Shown here piece by piece: positions 1-8,674 of a stretch of 64,000 nt of DNA. Position 1 is the first letter of the stretch, and each line of letters begins with the position of its first letter. Source of the stretch: Microcaldota archaeon (lineage in GTDB: Archaea; Micrarchaeota; Micrarchaeia; Micrarchaeales; Micrarchaeaceae); NCBI GenBank assembly GCA_021807115.1, contig JAKAPJ010000001.1, positions 1 to 64,000 of the forward strand. Reading direction: 5' to 3'. Both the position numbers and the translations under genes were made by a program. The notes below the pieces were generated by a model. That model saw only the letters and a program-made list of their open reading frames with translations. It made no database searches and was not told the DNA's origin.

Positions 1-936
1 TGCCTTCAGCGTCATGTTCTTCAGGAAGTCGAACTCCTCTATGTCAGACATCGTCACGCCAAGGAACTTGGATTCAGGCGTTGCAATAGAGTTGCCGATG
101 TATGCCAGGTTCATGCTTCCTGTCTTTATCGTCCAGTATATGTACCAGCCCCAGGCATCCCCGTCGTTGAATACGTAGACCGGCAGGCCCTTGTCAGCCA
201 GCTTCCTTATTATCCTCCTCGCGCCCCTCGAGGCCTGTCCCTGCGGGGATATGAGTATGCAGTTCTCCTTCTTCCAGAATCCGTCCTCGTTCAGCCTCTG
301 CCACATCGCGTCCTTCTCCACAACCAGTACGTACTTGGCCTTCACGTCCACGAACTCTATGTCGTTGTCGACGTCGCTTGGTATCGCCCAGCCGGACCTG
401 CCCATCTTGCTGGTGTCGGTCTCTATCCTCTCCCCTCCGAACTTGTCTATGACTCTCATGTTGCCTGTCAGTACGCCCTTCCTGTTCGCGTTCAGGTTTA
501 GGTCCTCCCTTTTAACCCCCAGCGACGCCTCCAAATCCTCTATGAGCGGGTTCGACTCCGACTGCTCGCTGAAGACGTTTTCGTCCACGTCCTCTCCAAG
601 GGAGTACTTGAGCTGGTAAAACAGTCCCCTTATCGACGTGTGCAGGTTCTCCTTGAGGAACTTGTTGCACTTCGCCGCAACAGCTACCGTCTGCATGAAC
701 CTTTTGGACTGCGCTATGTTTATGAAGTTCCTCTCCTCCGACGCCTTGCCTATTGTGAGATATCCCTTCTTGGGGTCGTAGACTATGTTGGACTTGGTCC
801 TGGCCACAGTGTTAAACTTCGGCACCCTCTTGCCGTGTATGTCGGAGACTATGTCGCCGCCGAACCCCTCCAGCAGCTCCCTCACCTCAGCGGAATTTCC
901 TTTCTTTGCGCCTCCCGCTGCCTTCCCGTCCTTCAT
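1..936 (-). CDS. top6A: DNA topoisomerase VI subunit A (partial, runs off the left edge)
   Basis: This is the ATP-dependent type IIB topoisomerase subunit that cuts both DNA strands, a relative of Spo11. The visible 312 residues start at the ATG at 936 and continue past the window edge. The winged-helix motif [12 protein letters not shown] carries the catalytic tyrosine, about Y107. The Toprim domain follows, with [11 protein letters not shown] (E207) and [10 protein letters not shown] (D258, D260) as the metal-binding acids. Its start overlaps the stop of the upstream lon gene by an ATGA junction, so the two are probably translationally coupled. Subunit B is not in the window; in most archaea it lies next to subunit A. 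Family motifs are seen directly; partnership with a B subunit is inferred. Confidence 0.95.
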   Translation of the reverse strand, partial: MKDGKAAGGAKKGNSAEVRELLEGFGGDIVSDIHGKRVPKFNTVARTKSNIVYDPKKGYLTIGKASEERNFINIAQSKRFMQTVAVAAKCNKFLKENLHTSIRGLFYQLKYSLGEDVDENVFSEQSESNPLIEDLEASLGVKREDLNLNANRKGVLTGNMRVIDKFGGERIETDTSKMGRSGWAIPSDVDNDIEFVDVKAKYVLVVEKDAMWQRLNEDGFWKKENCILISPQGQASRGARRIIRKLADKGLPVYVFNDGDAWGWYIYWTIKTGSMNLAYIGNSIATPESKFLGVTMSDIEEFDFLKNMTLKA

Positions 937-2972
937 GCGCTATCCCCCATCACGCCGCGCTCGTGCTTCTTGAGCTCCTTTATTATGTCGTCCCTCCTCT
1001 TGCCCGGCTTGAGGGAGTTCTGTATCACGTCGGCAAGCGTCCTTACCGGCACAAGCTTAATCCTCCTCAGCTGGTCCTTGTTGAGGTACACGTCGTCCAG
1101 GTTCCTTGCAGGCACTATCACCGTCTTCACGCCAGCGCCTATCGCAGCCTCCACCTTGCTTGTGACCCCACCCACGGGCAGGACCTCGCCCCTGACCGAC
1201 AGCGATCCCGTCATCGCGACAGACTGGTCGACCGGTATGCCCTCCATTGCCGATATTATGCTTATCGCAACCGATATGCTGGCGCTGTCCCCCTCCACGC
1301 CCTCATAGCTCTGTATGAACTGAACGTGCATGTCGTAGTTCGCTATGTCCCTGCCCATGTGCTTCTTTATTATTGCGCTTACGTTCTTAACCGCCTCCGT
1401 GGCGATCTTTCCCAGCTTTCCGGTTGGTATGAACTTCCCCTCAGCCCGCGAGCTGGCCGGTGTAACTTCCGCGACTATAGGCATCACTATGCCTGGGGAA
1501 AGGACCGATCCCCCTATTACGGCCAGGCCGTTTACCTTGCCCACGCTGTAGCCCCTTACGCCGAACACCTTGTAGTCCTTCCTGTACTCCACCGCCTGCG
1601 AGACTACCTGCGCCTCTATGGGGTTGGCAAGCCCCCTGCCAGCTATTACATCGTCCCTAGTTACGGCCGAATGCCTCTTGTCAACCGCTATGTCCCCAGC
1701 CGCCCTCACCAGCCCGCCCAGGTCCCTGAGTATGAGCGTAAGGTGGCCCTTCCTGCCGCTCCTGCGCCTTGCATCCTCTATTATCTCCTCCACGGCGCCC
1801 CTGTCGAACCTCGGTATCTTGCCGTCTTTCTTCACCTCCTGCGCCACGAACCTGGCGAACTTGTCCCTGTTCGCCTCCGTGTCATTCACGGTAGACTCCA
1901 TGTACACTTCGTAGCCGTACCCGCGTATTCTGGACCTAAGCGCGGGGTGCATGTTCTGTATGTCCTGCAGGTTCCCTGCAGCCACAAGTATGAAATCGCA
2001 CGGCACAGGTTCGGTCTTGACCAGCGCCCCCGAGCTCATCTCGCTCTGCCCTGTTATGGAGTACTTCCTCTCCTGCATGGCGGTGAGCAGATCCTGCTGT
2101 GCTTTCGGGTCGAGCCTTGATATCTCATCTATGAACAGGACGCCCTTGTTGGCCTTGTGCACCCCTCCGCCCTCCACCCTCAGGTGAGCCGGCGTGCCAA
2201 GCCCGCCCGTCTGCAGGGGGTCGTGCCTCACGTCACCGAAGAGCGAGCCAGCCTTGGCCCCAGTCGCGTCTATAAAAGGCGCGTGCCGCAGCCCTGTGTT
2301 GTCCACTATGAGCTTTGGCTCACTGTAGTCATTGAAGCCCGGGAACGTGCCAACCCGCCTGGTCAGGCCAGATGTGAAGAGCGCTACGGACCCGAATATC
2401 ATGACCCCGAGTATGAGTGCGGCTATGACTATGATGTTGTACCCCACCACGATCCCGCTGAAGGCCAGGCCCAGCAGTATCACAACAATGATGATTATGA
2501 GCGGGGTTATTATCGAGTTTCCCTTGCTCAGCGCAGTCCTGTTCCTCATGCGTTCCTTCTGCAGCATGATCCTGCCCTGCCCTTCGCCAAGCTTTTCCCC
2601 CTCCTTGGTGTCTGGGTAGGTCTTCACGGTCTTTACCAGCGGCATGTTTTCGTCATTGCCGTTCCTGTATATCAGCGTGTCCTCCAAGTCGGTGTACGGC
2701 AGCATCTCGGCCATAGCCTGCGCCAGCATCGTCTTGCCGGTGCCTGGCTCACCTATCAGGAGCACATGCCTGCGCTGCCTGGCTGCCTTCTTTATTATCT
2801 CCACTGCATTCTCCTGCCCTATCACCCTATCTATCATCTTGTCTGGTATGGGTATGTCGTCCGTGGTCTTTAGCGCCTTAAGGCTCACGGCCTTCTGGAC
2901 AGGTTTCTCTGCAGCCTGCGCGGCCTTAGCTTTGGCGGCGCGCTTGGCTGCCTTCCCGGTTCTCCGAGCCAT
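933..2972 (-). CDS. lonB: Membrane-bound archaeal Lon protease (LonB)
   Basis: This is an ATP-dependent AAA+ protease anchored in the cytoplasmic membrane, used for quality control of membrane and misfolded proteins. Walker A GEPGTGKT lies near residue 75 and Walker B GVLFIDEI near 280. Between them sit two hydrophobic segments (about residues 153-201), the hallmark of archaeal LonB. The C-terminal protease domain has the Ser-Lys dyad in GDSASIS and [10 protein letters not shown]. An upstream in-frame ATG at 2993 exists. I prefer the ATG at 2972 because it follows GTGA at a good distance, and the TATA-like stretch near 3012-3018 would place transcription at about 2990. The N-terminus is Lys/Ala-rich. 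It is followed directly by topoisomerase VI A. Confidence 0.95.
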   Translation of the reverse strand: MARRTGKAAKRAAKAKAAQAAEKPVQKAVSLKALKTTDDIPIPDKMIDRVIGQENAVEIIKKAARQRRHVLLIGEPGTGKTMLAQAMAEMLPYTDLEDTLIYRNGNDENMPLVKTVKTYPDTKEGEKLGEGQGRIMLQKERMRNRTALSKGNSIITPLIIIIVVILLGLAFSGIVVGYNIIVIAALILGVMIFGSVALFTSGLTRRVGTFPGFNDYSEPKLIVDNTGLRHAPFIDATGAKAGSLFGDVRHDPLQTGGLGTPAHLRVEGGGVHKANKGVLFIDEISRLDPKAQQDLLTAMQERKYSITGQSEMSSGALVKTEPVPCDFILVAAGNLQDIQNMHPALRSRIRGYGYEVYMESTVNDTEANRDKFARFVAQEVKKDGKIPRFDRGAVEEIIEDARRRSGRKGHLTLILRDLGGLVRAAGDIAVDKRHSAVTRDDVIAGRGLANPIEAQVVSQAVEYRKDYKVFGVRGYSVGKVNGLAVIGGSVLSPGIVMPIVAEVTPASSRAEGKFIPTGKLGKIATEAVKNVSAIIKKHMGRDIANYDMHVQFIQSYEGVEGDSASISVAISIISAMEGIPVDQSVAMTGSLSVRGEVLPVGGVTSKVEAAIGAGVKTVIVPARNLDDVYLNKDQLRRIKLVPVRTLADVIQNSLKPGKRRDDIIKELKKHERGVMGDSA

Positions 2973-3063
2973 TAAGTTCACTTGGATTAGCATTCATCTA
3001 TGCAATTTAGAATTTTTAAGCCTATCCAAAAAGTTCGGCAGCCCCCACAGCTATGCCGCGCAG

Positions 3064-3576
3064 TCACTTGGCCGGCCTGAACACTACATCAGATACGAGG
3101 TAGCGCGGCTTTTTCCTGAACTCCGCCTTAACATCCATGCCTATGAATATGTCCTTCTGCTCTGCGCCGACCAGCCTTGACAGGAAGAGCGTGTTTACCC
3201 CGGGGAACTCCACAAGCACCAGGTTGAACGGGGTCTCCTTCATGAATTCCTCGCTCCCGAAGTAGCATGTTGTCCACGAGTGCACCTTGCCCTTCAGCGG
3301 AAGCTCGAACCACCTGGTCTCGCTGCCGCATTCCATGCAGTGGCCCCTGGGCGTGCCGTACCTCTGGCCGCACTTCTTGCACTCGCTGCCGTAGAGCTTT
3401 CCTTCGGCCAGCCCTGTAAAGAACTTCGAATCCTGCGCGTAGCTGTGTATGTAGTTTATGCTGTACGGCGAAAGCACCACAAGGTCATCCGTGCCGGCGG
3501 GATTCTTGTATATGGCCGCGCCGGAGCGCCTTATCTCCGCCATAACGTCCTTGAACTTGTCGAATCTTTTGGTCAT
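3064..3576 (-). CDS. DUF35 OB-fold/zinc-ribbon acyl-CoA-associated protein
   Basis: This is a small partner protein of archaeal thiolases. The family has an N-terminal rubredoxin-like zinc ribbon, seen here as CKKCGQ and CMECGS, followed by an OB-fold. In characterised archaea a DUF35 protein bridges acetoacetyl-CoA thiolase and HMG-CoA synthase and channels intermediates. The gene begins 1 nt after the thiolase stop, so coupling with thiolase is likely. A TTG at 3591 inside the thiolase end is an alternative start. HMG-CoA synthase is not adjacent here; the divergent neighbour is an acyl-CoA dehydrogenase, so the complex may serve fatty acyl-CoA rather than mevalonate metabolism. That last point is inference. 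Confidence 0.88.
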   Translation of the reverse strand: MTKRFDKFKDVMAEIRRSGAAIYKNPAGTDDLVVLSPYSINYIHSYAQDSKFFTGLAEGKLYGSECKKCGQRYGTPRGHCMECGSETRWFELPLKGKVHSWTTCYFGSEEFMKETPFNLVLVEFPGVNTLFLSRLVGAEQKDIFIGMDVKAEFRKKPRYLVSDVVFRPAK

Positions 3577-3577
3577 G

Positions 3578-4930
3578 TCAAACAGCCTCAAGCACCGTAG
3601 CGGTTACCGAGCTGCCGGTACCCGCGTGGCTGTGTATAAGCCCGCGCCTCGCGCCCTTGATCTGCAGCGCCTCGTCCCCGAAGTGCTTCTTTATCCTTCC
3701 CTGCAGCTGCCACAGCGCGAACACGCCCTGCATTATCCCTGTTGCCCCGACCGGATGCCCGCACGCTATCAGCCCGCCTGATGGGTTGACCGGCATGGTG
3801 CCCTTGTGGGGCAGCTTTATCCCGTAGTCTATGTCCTTGAGGAACGGGTGTCCCTGTTCCACGAAATCATAACCCTCCCCGTATTTGCACAGGCCTAGGT
3901 CCTCATAGGTCTGTATCTCGGAGCTTGCGTACGCGTCGTGCAGCTCTACGAAGTCTAGCTCCTTCTTCGGGTCCTTTATGCCTGCGTTTTTGTACGCCTC
4001 AAGCGCCGCTGCCCTGCCTGCCCTGAAAGAATGCACGCCGGGGTAGTCCAGATTGCCGTAGTCAGACTCCTTCTCCCACTTGAAAATCGGAACCTTCCCG
4101 TGCGGCCTGTCCGCAAGCCTCATCGTGTCCGTGCCGCAGCCAACGCCCTTTATGAGCACCGGCTTGTCCGTATATTCGAACGCAACGTCTCCTGCCGCAA
4201 GCACCAGCACCGCAGCACCGTCGCTCATTGTGCATATGTCCGGCCTTACGAGCGGATACGATATCATCTCCCCCTTCTCCACGTCCTTCTGGCTGATGTC
4301 CATCGGGTACTGCGCGTACGGGTTGTGCAGCGCGTTCTTGTGGTTCTTGACCGAGACCAGCGCCATGATGCGCATGGCCTCCTGCTCCGCCATGCGCTGC
4401 GCCTTGCGCTCGTCCTTCACGTTCGCGAATTTGCCCCTCCTGAGGAACTCGTAGATGTGCCTCTGCACCATGAGCGCGTAGTATCCGGTGTAGAACCCCC
4501 CAACCGGGTAGTCGAAGTTTGTATCGGATGCAAGCGCGATGAACTCGTTGCCCTTCCACGTTTCGACCCTCGACATCGTCTCGAAGCCCGCGACAAGGCA
4601 CACGTCGTTCCTTCCGCTGGCTATCGCCTCCCAGCCTGCCTGTATCGCCTGCCCGCCGGTTGCCCCTCCCCACTCTATCCTCCGCGAGTCCTTGGGGTTG
4701 AGCCCCAGGTAGTCCTGCACCATCGATGCGGCCTTGAGCTGCCTGGTGAAGTGGTCAGAGAAGTACGAGATTCTGCTGCTGTCTATGCGCTTGGCCTCCA
4801 GGCTCGGCACTTCCTTCATTGCGTAATCGAAGGCCTTCTTCACCATCAGCCTGAAATCCATGTCTGGATGGGCCTTTGCGAATTTTGTGACTCCCCCTGA
4901 AATCAGGTACACCTTCCTTTGGTTCATCAT
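3578..4930 (-). CDS. Thiolase-superfamily protein (SCP-x/acetyl-CoA acetyltransferase-like) lacking the nucleophilic cysteine
   Basis: Thiolases condense or cleave acyl-CoAs. Family features seen are the N-terminal VYLISGGVTKFAK strand, ELHDAYASSE, and the CGHPVGATG loop with its catalytic histidine. The usual nucleophile motif (ENACASGG in relatives) reads IEWGGATGG at residues 85-93, with glycine at the cysteine position. The C-terminal cysteine loop reads HSHAGTGSS. Both canonical cysteines are therefore missing, so the protein may be non-catalytic, a divergent acyltransferase, or a scaffold for the DUF35 partner. The longest ORF starts at 5011, but a TATA-like sequence at 4954-4963 places transcription at the ATG at 4930, giving a leaderless mRNA. 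It is divergent from the acyl-CoA dehydrogenase. Confidence 0.85.
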   Translation of the reverse strand: MMNQRKVYLISGGVTKFAKAHPDMDFRLMVKKAFDYAMKEVPSLEAKRIDSSRISYFSDHFTRQLKAASMVQDYLGLNPKDSRRIEWGGATGGQAIQAGWEAIASGRNDVCLVAGFETMSRVETWKGNEFIALASDTNFDYPVGGFYTGYYALMVQRHIYEFLRRGKFANVKDERKAQRMAEQEAMRIMALVSVKNHKNALHNPYAQYPMDISQKDVEKGEMISYPLVRPDICTMSDGAAVLVLAAGDVAFEYTDKPVLIKGVGCGTDTMRLADRPHGKVPIFKWEKESDYGNLDYPGVHSFRAGRAAALEAYKNAGIKDPKKELDFVELHDAYASSEIQTYEDLGLCKYGEGYDFVEQGHPFLKDIDYGIKLPHKGTMPVNPSGGLIACGHPVGATGIMQGVFALWQLQGRIKKHFGDEALQIKGARRGLIHSHAGTGSSVTATVLEAV

Positions 4931-5073
4931 GCAAGCATACTGTAAGATGTGAGATTTAAATTTCTTGTCATTTCCGCTTTTTACCTGCGTATTCCTTTCA
5001 CGGTTGCACAATTAGGCTCGCCTTCCCAGAAGGATTTTATAGCCAACCATACAATTCCAATCTGCTGTGTACC
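4931..5073. promoter_or_regulatory. Divergent promoter region, thiolase/acyl-CoA dehydrogenase
   Basis: Two archaeal TATA boxes point outward. The minus-strand box at 4954-4963 (ATTTAAATTT) lies about 27 nt from the thiolase ATG at 4930, which predicts a leaderless transcript. The plus-strand box at 5035-5042 (TTTTATAG) predicts a start near 5065, about 20 nt before the acyl-CoA dehydrogenase ATG at 5086, which is preceded by GGTGT at 5076-5080. Shared intergenic space suggests co-regulation of the acyl-CoA genes, but I saw no clear operator. Confidence 0.55.
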
Positions 5074-5085
5074 GTGGTGTGTAAA

Positions 5086-6306
5086 ATGGAAAGTTTATTC
5101 CAGGAACATGTGGACGAACTGAGGGATCGCGGCATAATAAACGACGAGAATGTGCAGTTCGCCGAGCTTGCGGACAAGGCTGCGGAGGAGATGTACCTCG
5201 ACGAGGTGGACGCCTACATAAGGCACCAGATCAACGTAAAGCAGCAGTTCGCCGTCTTGAAGAAGTACGGCCTGCTCGGACTGCAGGTGCCAAAGAAGTA
5301 CTCCGGCCTCGAGGGCGACGCGTTCTCCTTCTCGCTGGTCTTCGAGCGGCTTGGGCAGGTCGGCATGGGGGTGGTCACGGGCTTCGATGTCCAGACGTGC
5401 CTCACCGAGGCTACGCTGCTGAAGTGGGCAAACGAGGAGCAGAAGCAGAAGTACATGGTGCCCCTTGCAAAGGGCGACAAGATGATGTCATTCTGCCTCA
5501 CCGAGCCTGGTGAGGGCAGCGACCCCACGTCACTCCAGACCCGGTTCGACGAGGTTAAGGGTGGGTTCGAGGTGAGCGGGGAGAAGTACCTCATCACCAA
5601 CGGCTCGTACGCCGACGCGTTCATAGTGTTCTGCAGGAACAAGGAAAGGGGAATATCCGCGATACTGGTCGACAGGGACGACAAGCACGTGAAGGTGGAG
5701 ACTGAGATAAAGGAGAAGCTCGGCCTGTTCACGTCAGATACGACGCTGCTCAAGTTCGATAGGGCATTTGCGCCCAAAGAGAACCTCCTTGGAAAGTTCG
5801 GGGAGGGCCTCAAGCTGGCATACACCGGCCTTTTCACTGGCAGGCTCGGCATAGCTGCGGGCTGCGTAGGCGCGATAGAGGACTGCCTGAACGCATCGCT
5901 TTCGCGCGCCAGGGAAAGGGTGCAGTTCGGGAAGGCGATAGGAAAGCACCAGATGGTGCAGCACAGGATAGCAGTCATCGAGCAGCAGCTGGAAGCGGCC
6001 AGGCTCTCCGTGGACCGCGGCGCGTACTGGAAGAAGAAGTTCGACTCCAACATGATGGACAGCGAGCTGAGGAAGAGGGCCGACCACGCCATAACCCTCG
6101 CCAAGGTGATAGCCACCGGCGCGGCATCAAAGGCCGCGGACAATGCGGTGCAGATGCACGGCGGATCCGGCTATTCCATACTGTCATCCGTGGGCCGCCA
6201 CTACATCGATGTCAGGGCATCGCGCATATATGAGGGCACAAACGACGTCCTGGAGCTGAAGCTGGCCTCCGACCTGCTCGGCAAGGATTTTGAGGTGTAC
6301 CGCTGA
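5086..6306 (+). CDS. Acyl-CoA dehydrogenase family protein
   Basis: This is a FAD-dependent enzyme of about 406 residues that introduces an alpha-beta double bond into acyl-CoA, passing electrons to ETF-type acceptors. Seen: the N-terminal helical domain, the middle beta-domain with FCLTEPGEGSDP and EKYLITNGSYAD, and the C-terminal domain with RVQFGKAIGKHQM, MHGGSGYS and RIYEGTNDV. The glutamate in the last motif fits the usual catalytic base position. A GTG at 5074 is an alternative start; the ATG at 5086 fits the ribosome binding site better. Divergence from a thiolase-DUF35 pair suggests a small fatty acyl-CoA module. No enoyl-CoA hydratase, 3-hydroxyacyl-CoA dehydrogenase or ETF gene is in the window, so the full pathway is unproven. 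Confidence 0.93.
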   Translation: MESLFQEHVDELRDRGIINDENVQFAELADKAAEEMYLDEVDAYIRHQINVKQQFAVLKKYGLLGLQVPKKYSGLEGDAFSFSLVFERLGQVGMGVVTGFDVQTCLTEATLLKWANEEQKQKYMVPLAKGDKMMSFCLTEPGEGSDPTSLQTRFDEVKGGFEVSGEKYLITNGSYADAFIVFCRNKERGISAILVDRDDKHVKVETEIKEKLGLFTSDTTLLKFDRAFAPKENLLGKFGEGLKLAYTGLFTGRLGIAAGCVGAIEDCLNASLSRARERVQFGKAIGKHQMVQHRIAVIEQQLEAARLSVDRGAYWKKKFDSNMMDSELRKRADHAITLAKVIATGAASKAADNAVQMHGGSGYSILSSVGRHYIDVRASRIYEGTNDVLELKLASDLLGKDFEVYR

Positions 6307-6365
6307 TGCCGCAGTACGAATGGTTTAAAGCAGTTGCACTTCAATACAGCTAACGGGTGGATCAG

Positions 6366-7022
6366 ATGGTCGAAAAGGAACTGGATTCGTACGCCAAGCA
6401 CAAGTTCGATGCCAAGCGCCCTACGCCGGAGCATGAGAAGGAGCTGAACGATTTCGTTGGGCGCCTCGGGCAGATAATCTACTTCAGGCCCGACTCCGAC
6501 CCAAAGAAGGAATGGCGCGTCTTCTATGCTGATACATGGGATGCCGCCGCCGCAATGGCGAAGGATGCGGCTGGAGGCGACGCGTCTCTGATTGATGCCA
6601 GGGCCGCAACGTCCGTCAGGTCGCTGGATGCAGTCTGGGGCTCGCCGCTCGCTGCCGAGGAGAACAAGCGTTGGGCTGAGGCGTACTCGAAGGCTTTTCA
6701 CACTATCTGGTACAGCAACGGCGAATCGTTCGCGAACCTCGCCGGTGGCGCCGCGGCCGATGCCGCAGCTCTCGCTTCGGCATTGTTCACAAGGGAGAAC
6801 GACTACGAGGGCAGGGACAAGACCATCGCCGCGGCAAAGGAGCGCATGGAGGTCTGGGAGAAGGGCTACGGTCTCGCCGCTGAGAAGGACGGTGTCCTGT
6901 ACGTGTATGCTGTCGGGAAGCCGCCGCAGTCCGCAGGGATGTCTGTACAGCTGGCGAAGGGCGACGGCACAACGAAAACGTTCACCGATGTAAAGGGCGT
7001 GGCGGTTCTGGAAAGAAAATGA
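6366..7022 (+). CDS. Uncharacterised soluble protein, about 218 residues
   Basis: I do not recognise a family. The protein is acidic, mostly alpha-helical by composition and Ala-rich in the middle (GGAAADAAALASALF), with no signal peptide or membrane segment. The last 50 residues are predicted to be more beta-rich. A TATA-like GTTTAAAG lies at 6322-6329, 37-44 nt before the chosen ATG, and GGTGG at 6356-6360 can serve as ribosome binding site. A GTG at 6357 is a possible alternative start. The gene is monocistronic: the downstream gene is convergent. Codon use resembles its neighbours, so it is likely a real gene. Confidence 0.7.
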   Translation: MVEKELDSYAKHKFDAKRPTPEHEKELNDFVGRLGQIIYFRPDSDPKKEWRVFYADTWDAAAAMAKDAAGGDASLIDARAATSVRSLDAVWGSPLAAEENKRWAEAYSKAFHTIWYSNGESFANLAGGAAADAAALASALFTRENDYEGRDKTIAAAKERMEVWEKGYGLAAEKDGVLYVYAVGKPPQSAGMSVQLAKGDGTTKTFTDVKGVAVLERK

Positions 7023-7049
7023 TGATCCGCTGCGCGCGTGTGCTTTAGT

Positions 7050-7835
7050 TCATATTACCTGTGTCTTAAGTGACGCCACGAGCTGCGTCTGGAACGGATT
7101 GGAGGAGTTGTCTGGGGCACCATGCGATTCCGTGTACCTTACCCATATTTTCCCGGTGAACGCCTGCCCTACCGGCTCCTGCCCTGGCAGGTATATAGCC
7201 TGCGATGACTGTGCCGTCCCATAGCATGGCAGTCCAGATACTGTCAAAATCTGCCCAGTCTGGACCGTGTTACCGAACGGCCCTGAGTATTCGTACGCGC
7301 CCCCTCCCATCGCTATGCCGTTTGCGGCTATGGCTCTGAACGCCGTGGCGTTAGACTGCAGGCTTCCGGAGCCTGCCATGCAGGCCAGCTCCACGTTGTA
7401 CATCGGGTTTCCAGTCCCCTGGCCGAACGTGAACGAGAGCGTTCCGCTTGTCGCAAGGTTAGGTGTTATGCATTCGAAGCCCCCCGCCGCAACGCACGCG
7501 TTGCTCAGGTGCGTTCCACCGGTCCAAGTGGGGCTGAGCATCCAGCTCATTCCCATCACCGCATATATTGCGATAAAGATGCCTGCCCTTGCCACGAACC
7601 TCTCCTGCCGGTACTGCGTCCAGAAGAACGCCACACCTGCTATTGGTATAATCATTATCATCGCATAGAAAAGCACAGGGACCGCGCTGGACACGTTTGC
7701 CATGGCGCCTAGCGTGCTAACAAATGCCGCAGCGCCCGACAGGAGGAATATCCAGAATATGGCGATAAGATAGAAGAGCGCCGCTATCCTCTCCCTGTAC
7801 CTCCTGATGGTCCCGTCGCCGTCCATACTATACAC
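7050..7835 (-). CDS. Membrane protein with an extracellular Cys-containing domain
   Basis: This 261-residue protein has about three N-terminal hydrophobic segments (LFYLIAIFWIFLLSGAAAF, VPVLFYAMIMIIPIAGVAFF, ARAGIFIAIYAVMGMSWML). A soluble domain of about 140 residues follows, rich in Gly, Ser, Thr and Asn with four or more cysteines (ACVAAGGFEC, ELACMAGSG, LPCYG). It has the look of a cell-envelope protein with disulfides. I do not recognise a characterised family. The C-terminal domain resembles the beta-rich modules of other surface proteins in this window by composition only. It is a single gene with a convergent partner on one side and divergent uL29 on the other. Confidence 0.7.
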   Translation of the reverse strand: MYSMDGDGTIRRYRERIAALFYLIAIFWIFLLSGAAAFVSTLGAMANVSSAVPVLFYAMIMIIPIAGVAFFWTQYRQERFVARAGIFIAIYAVMGMSWMLSPTWTGGTHLSNACVAAGGFECITPNLATSGTLSFTFGQGTGNPMYNVELACMAGSGSLQSNATAFRAIAANGIAMGGGAYEYSGPFGNTVQTGQILTVSGLPCYGTAQSSQAIYLPGQEPVGQAFTGKIWVRYTESHGAPDNSSNPFQTQLVASLKTQVI

Positions 7836-7993
7836 CTACCCCATTGCACAGCCCGCCCCTCCCAACGTACAGTCTCACCAAAATTCTAAAAACATGAGCC
7901 ATGGCATATCCTCGGGCACTTCGTACACACCAAAATCAACGCGATTCACAGAAAGCTTTTAATACCTTAAAACCCATAAAACAACTGTAAAAG

Positions 7994-8200
7994 GTGCTTA
8001 TTATAAAGATAAAGGAAATACGTTCCCTGCAGGACAACGCACTGAAAAGCAAGCTTGATGAACTCAACCTTGAGCTTGGCATCGAGCGGAGAAAGGTGGC
8101 ATCCACAGGTGTTGCCAGCAAGGTAGTCAAGACCCGTGAGATAAGGCGTACCATAGCGAGGATAAAGACCATACTCGCAGAAAGAGGTGTAAAGGTATAA
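7994..8200 (+). CDS. rpl29: 50S ribosomal protein uL29
   Basis: This large-subunit protein sits near the peptide exit tunnel. The 68 residues show the family pattern: an N-terminal helix, KIKEIRSLQDNALKSKLDEL, then the second helix VVKTREIRRTIARIKTI. The start is GTG at 7994. The stop overlaps the ATG of the aIF1 gene by one base (TAATG), so the two are co-translated. In many archaea uL29 and aIF1 are also adjacent, within the large S10 operon; here only these two genes remain together. Confidence 0.92.
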   Translation: MLIIKIKEIRSLQDNALKSKLDELNLELGIERRKVASTGVASKVVKTREIRRTIARIKTILAERGVKV

Positions 8201-8505
8201 TGGCTGACATGTGCCCTACATGCGGTCTGCCCCTCGAGTTGTGCGTATGTAAGGTACTGGATAGGGAGACCGAGAGCAAGATCAGGATCTCAGCCAAGAA
8301 GGCCAAGTTCGACAAGATAATGACTGTTGTGGAGGGCATAAACCCCGACGAGATCGAGCGGACCACAAAGGAGCTCAAGCGGGCGCTGGCCTGCGGCGGC
8401 ACGTCCAGGGACGGCACGATTGAGCTGCAGGGCGAGCACAAGTTCGCCGCAAAGAAGGCGCTTGCTGTGCTTGGCTACAAGGAATCCAACATAGATGTGG
8501 CCTGA
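8200..8505 (+). CDS. sui1: Translation initiation factor aIF1 (SUI1 family)
   Basis: aIF1 binds the small ribosomal subunit and monitors start-codon selection. The 101-residue protein has an N-terminal zinc-binding pair MCPTCGLPLELCVC typical of archaeal members, then the SUI1 fold with KFDKIMTVVEGI, KELKRALACGGT and IELQGEH. The GG-T loop that contacts the decoding site is intact. It is coupled to uL29 through an overlapping TAATG. Confidence 0.95.
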   Translation: MADMCPTCGLPLELCVCKVLDRETESKIRISAKKAKFDKIMTVVEGINPDEIERTTKELKRALACGGTSRDGTIELQGEHKFAAKKALAVLGYKESNIDVA

Positions 8506-8674
8506 AAAGGCAGCAATGCTGCGCGGCCGATCCGCGTCCCAATGCTTAATATAGCACCATAGCGGCAGCTAGCAATCCAATTCGAAATCCTGCGACATCC
8601 CCCCTCTCTGCCGCAAGCACATGCCGAAAGAGATGCTTGCCAAAAATGAGCAGCAGCCTGCAACGACAAGTTAG
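8506..8674. other. Convergent intergenic region, no gene recognised
   Basis: This stretch lies between the ends of the aIF1 gene and the DUF4382 surface-protein gene. It holds a TATA-like TTAATATAG near 8544-8552 with no convincing downstream ORF. The sequence ATTCGAAATCC downstream resembles a tRNA T-loop, but no acceptor or anticodon stems could be paired. A small RNA driven from the TATA-like element is possible but unsupported. Confidence 0.3.

Noticed and set aside
906..2120. Long plus-strand ORF of 404 residues antisense to lon
   Set aside because: It is rich in His, Tyr, Arg and Leu with no domain and exactly mirrors the conserved lon coding sequence on the other strand.
8570..8612. 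tRNA-like ATTCGAAATCC segment
   Set aside because: No acceptor, D or anticodon stems can be paired around it.
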